From NCBI GenBank assembly GCA_020024765.1, contig JAHHTG010000051.1, positions 1-7,723 on the forward strand: DNA of 7,723 nucleotides. Direction: 5' to 3'. Both the position numbers and the translations under genes were made by a program. Shown piece after piece: positions 6,065 through 7,723 of this stretch. This DNA comes from Thomasclavelia sp. GTDB lineage: Bacteria; Bacillota_I; Bacilli_A; Erysipelotrichales; Erysipelotrichaceae. The notes under the pieces were generated by a model. It saw only the letters and a list, made by a program, of their open reading frames with translations, did not search any database and had not been told where the DNA came from. How positions within the stretch are numbered: position 1 is the first letter of the stretch; each line of letters starts with the position of its first letter.

Positions 6065-6890
6065 ACGTGTTTACCTTGAAATCACCAACAGTTGTAATTT
6101 AAACTGTCCTTTTTGTGAAGCTCAGAAGAAACATGATTTTATGTCACTAGATTTAATTGAACGTAATTTAAGACAAATAAAACAAATTTGTGATTATGTT
6201 TATTTGCACGTCTTGGGTGAACCTTTGTTGCATCCAAAATTTGATAATATTTTAAGTATTTGTGATGAGTTGAAATTAAATGTTCAATTAGTAACGAATG
6301 GGACTCTGTTGTTTAAATATCCCAATATTCTAGACCATCCTTCTTTAAGAAAACTATCCGTCTCAGTTCATTCAATTGATAATCAAAAAGTTAATGACAC
6401 ATACTTCAAAACTTTAAATCATTTAATTGAAGAGATTGGTAAGCACGATAAACAATTCTTAGAATTACGTTTCTATGACTTTAATAATCTTCATGATAAT
6501 AGCTATAAATATCATGAGTATCTTAAACAGCATTATGAATTTAAAGATACAACCAAAACCAGGAGTTTCTTAATTAGTAGGCATTGTTTTGTATTCTACC
6601 AAGACTTATTCCATTGGCCATGTATTAATGATCCAATCGTTAGTACCAAAGGTAAATGCCATGGTGCTCTTGAAATGCTCGGTATTCTAGCAAATCAAGA
6701 TGTCATCATTTGTTGTTTAGATGCCGCCGGCCATACAAAAATCGGCAGCCTTAATGAACAAACTCTTGATGAAGTCATTCATAGTGCTGCCTATTTAAAT
6801 ATCTATAATCATTTATTGCAAGGAGAACTTGTTAATCCTCTTTGTCAAAGATGTACCTATCGATTACGTTTTGATAAAGCATATAAGTGA
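6054..6890 (+). CDS. Radical SAM protein with SPASM-like C-terminal cysteine cluster
   Basis: A 278-residue radical SAM enzyme of unknown substrate. LEITNSCNLNCPFC (8-21) contains the CX3CX2C motif (Cys14, Cys18, Cys21) that binds the SAM-cleaving [4Fe-4S] cluster. VLGEPLLHP (53-61) is the GGEP-type SAM-binding motif with Leu for the first Gly, and LVTNGTLL (79-86) follows. The C-terminal part has Cys190, KCHGALEML (201-209), a CC pair (220-221), GSLNEQTLDEVIHSA (231-245) and a closing CQRC (264-267). This matches the SPASM/twitch layout for an auxiliary iron-sulfur cluster. Such enzymes modify peptides, RNA or small molecules. Overlap with the TtcA-like gene (8-11 bp) suggests a linked role, possibly tRNA modification, but that is inference. 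The gene ends in TGA. Its last 34 bp overlap the convergent TrmH-like gene, and no terminator follows. Confidence 0.85.
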   Translation: MMIKRVYLEITNSCNLNCPFCEAQKKHDFMSLDLIERNLRQIKQICDYVYLHVLGEPLLHPKFDNILSICDELKLNVQLVTNGTLLFKYPNILDHPSLRKLSVSVHSIDNQKVNDTYFKTLNHLIEEIGKHDKQFLELRFYDFNNLHDNSYKYHEYLKQHYEFKDTTKTRSFLISRHCFVFYQDLFHWPCINDPIVSTKGKCHGALEMLGILANQDVIICCLDAAGHTKIGSLNEQTLDEVIHSAAYLNIYNHLLQGELVNPLCQRCTYRLRFDKAYK

Positions 6891-7564
6891 TGAAGCGAAA
6901 TACCAAACACCATCGGTGTAGGAATATCTTCATAGATTTGATGCGCTAAATAAATATGTTTAGCATTAATGCCTTCTAAATCATTATGTGCTTCATAAAT
7001 TAAAGTATATGGACGTGCATAATCAACTTTGCTTAATTCTTCGCCATCATTGCCAATTGCATATCTAGCGTGATTAGGATAATCCTTAAAGTAACTATTT
7101 AAATCTTTGTAAGTTTTAATGTTGGTATAGAAGATTGAGCCCATGCTTGCACGCACAACTCTTGGATCAAAATGATCAACTTGTGGATTAATTAAGACAA
7201 TATCACGGTGATCAAAAGAAATTGCTGTTCTCAAGACTGTGCCAAGCGTTCCAAAATCATCAAAATTAACTAAGACCAAATGATTATGGTCTTTTTTAAT
7301 TGTACCCTCAAACTTCTTAAATACCGCAATGACATAGCAATTTTCTTTAACTGATAAATTATGAATCACTTTATCATCTTCGTTTAGTGGAATACGATGT
7401 TGAGCACATAAAGAAACTAACTTATCATAGTTCTCGTTCTTTAACATCTTACTAGAGTAGTATACTTCACGCACTAAGTTTGGATGATTCGCAATTAGTT
7501 CGAGGCTAATTGACATTCCGAGTGTATATGAATATTCATCTGTACTTTGATATTTTTCTTGCAT
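6857..7564 (-). CDS. Divergent SPOUT/TrmH-family RNA methyltransferase-like protein
   Basis: A 235-residue protein with the TrmH/SpoU layout: an N-terminal substrate-recognition-like part (LGMSISLELIANHPNLVREV, 15-34) and a C-terminal SPOUT domain. Motif 1 is DFGTLGTVLRTAISF (103-117), resembling DPGNLGTIxRT. Motif 2 is FDPRVVRASMGSIF (132-145). Motif 3 is degenerate: the usual GNE turn is replaced in LIYEAHNDLEG (188-198), and the IPM...SLN segment reads IPTPMVFGISLHH (214-226). The motif 1 Arg (112) is kept, but the motif 1 Asn (now Thr106), the motif 3 Glu and the Asn of SLN (now His225) are changed. Family enzymes 2'-O-methylate tRNA or rRNA. This copy may have altered chemistry, or bind RNA without methylating it. 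The start has a good GGAGG (7571-7575) 6 nt upstream. It is transcribed alone from a strong promoter, and its last 34 bp overlap the convergent radical SAM gene. Confidence 0.75.
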   Translation of the reverse strand: MQEKYQSTDEYSYTLGMSISLELIANHPNLVREVYYSSKMLKNENYDKLVSLCAQHRIPLNEDDKVIHNLSVKENCYVIAVFKKFEGTIKKDHNHLVLVNFDDFGTLGTVLRTAISFDHRDIVLINPQVDHFDPRVVRASMGSIFYTNIKTYKDLNSYFKDYPNHARYAIGNDGEELSKVDYARPYTLIYEAHNDLEGINAKHIYLAHQIYEDIPTPMVFGISLHHLYALSKRNR

Positions 7565-7585
7565 AGTATACCTCCAAACACGAAT

Positions 7586-7603
7586 TAATTACTTAAGTAA
7601 TTA
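7586..7603. repeat. 18-bp perfect palindrome at the TrmH-like promoter (operator candidate)
   Basis: TAATTACTTAAGTAATTA is its own reverse complement. It covers part of the -10 hexamer and is centred within about 2 bp of the predicted start site (7593), the classic position for a repressor site. I cannot name the regulator. As RNA, only its downstream half would be in the transcript, so a hairpin role is unlikely. Confidence 0.55.
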
Positions 7604-7628
7604 TGAAAACTAAAGACCATTTTGTCAA
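7600..7628 (-). promoter_or_regulatory. Strong sigma-70-type promoter of the TrmH-like gene
   Basis: A perfect TTGACA (7623-7628), a 17-bp spacer and CATAAT (7600-7605, 5/6) occur on the minus strand. The predicted start is near 7593, giving a leader of about 29 nt that includes the GGAGG ribosome binding site at 7571-7575. It is the closest match to consensus in the window. Confidence 0.8.
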
Positions 7629-7640
7629 CTAAAGTCTTTA
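7611..7640. repeat. Inverted repeat centred on the -35 box of the TrmH-like promoter
   Basis: TAAAGAC (7611-7617) and GTCTTTA (7634-7640) are perfect 7-bp inverted arms separated by 16 bp. The centre, 7625/7626, coincides with the middle of the TTGACA hexamer. Overlapping it, AACTAAAG occurs twice as a direct repeat (7608-7615 and 7627-7634), 19 bp apart. This could be a second regulator site. Upstream, 7641-7723 is AT-rich and I see no gene or clear signal there. Confidence 0.4.
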
Positions 7641-7723
7641 ATAAAACACACAACTAATAATTATCAATTGTACAAAATATCAAACACGAAATTATGGATA
7701 CTACATTCATTTAATAGTTAATA

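Noticed and set aside
6888..6932. Possible UGA-Trp read-through extending the radical SAM protein
   Set aside because: Reading TGA as Trp would add only 14 residues after a complete CQRC motif and basic tail. All tryptophans I checked in the window use TGG, and the other genes end normally.
7668..7702. Plus-strand promoter (TTGTAC / GATACT) for a gene beyond the right edge
   Set aside because: The hexamers match consensus weakly and their spacing (24 bp) is wrong; no start codon context is visible before the window ends.

Overview
The window is ordinary chromosomal DNA from a low-GC Bacillota, most likely of the Erysipelotrichia/Bacilli type. The evidence is strongly AT-rich codon use, an Asp23/Gls24 protein, a lipoprotein with a Gram-positive-style lipobox, the truB-ribF gene pair, and mostly AGGAGG-like ribosome binding sites. 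TGA works as a stop codon (it ends the radical SAM gene) and all coding regions read with the standard bacterial code, so this is not a UGA-Trp mollicute. The genus cannot be named from the sequence.

Left part, all on the minus strand. Positions 1-522 hold the first 174 codons of a CapD/FlaA1-type polysaccharide biosynthesis protein that runs off the left edge. It has its own putative promoter. A Rho-independent terminator at 645-669 ends a small asp23/gls24-family gene (679-1008), which has an extended -10 promoter at 1030-1038. Upstream of it is a tightly packed operon reading truB (tRNA pseudouridine-55 synthase), ribF (riboflavin kinase/FAD synthetase), an rsmF-like 16S rRNA m5C methyltransferase, and a lipoprotein. 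Junctions are a 1-base overlap, a 2-base gap and a 4-base gap. No terminator is visible between the lipoprotein and asp23, so read-through into asp23 is possible.

Right part. A divergent 72-bp region (5243-5314) separates truB from a plus-strand pair: a TtcA-like PP-loop protein (5315-6064) and an overlapping radical SAM protein with a C-terminal cysteine cluster (6054-6890). The best promoter matches on both strands of this region lie so close to the start codons that both transcripts would be leaderless, and neither gene has a Shine-Dalgarno sequence. Convergent with the radical SAM gene, and overlapping its 3' end by 34 bp, is a minus-strand SPOUT/TrmH-family gene (6857-7564). Several residues usually needed for catalysis are replaced in it. 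Its strong promoter (TTGACA-N17-CATAAT) carries two inverted repeats, one over the -10/start site and one centred on the -35.

Theme: four of the eight genes are tRNA or rRNA modification proteins or close relatives (truB, rsmF, ttcA-like, trmH-like), and the radical SAM protein may be a fifth. I see no mobile element, CRISPR array, phage gene, tRNA or rRNA gene, and no clear new defence system. The least explained parts are the TtcA-like/radical SAM pair, the degenerate TrmH-like protein with its dyad-rich promoter, and the leaderless divergent promoters.
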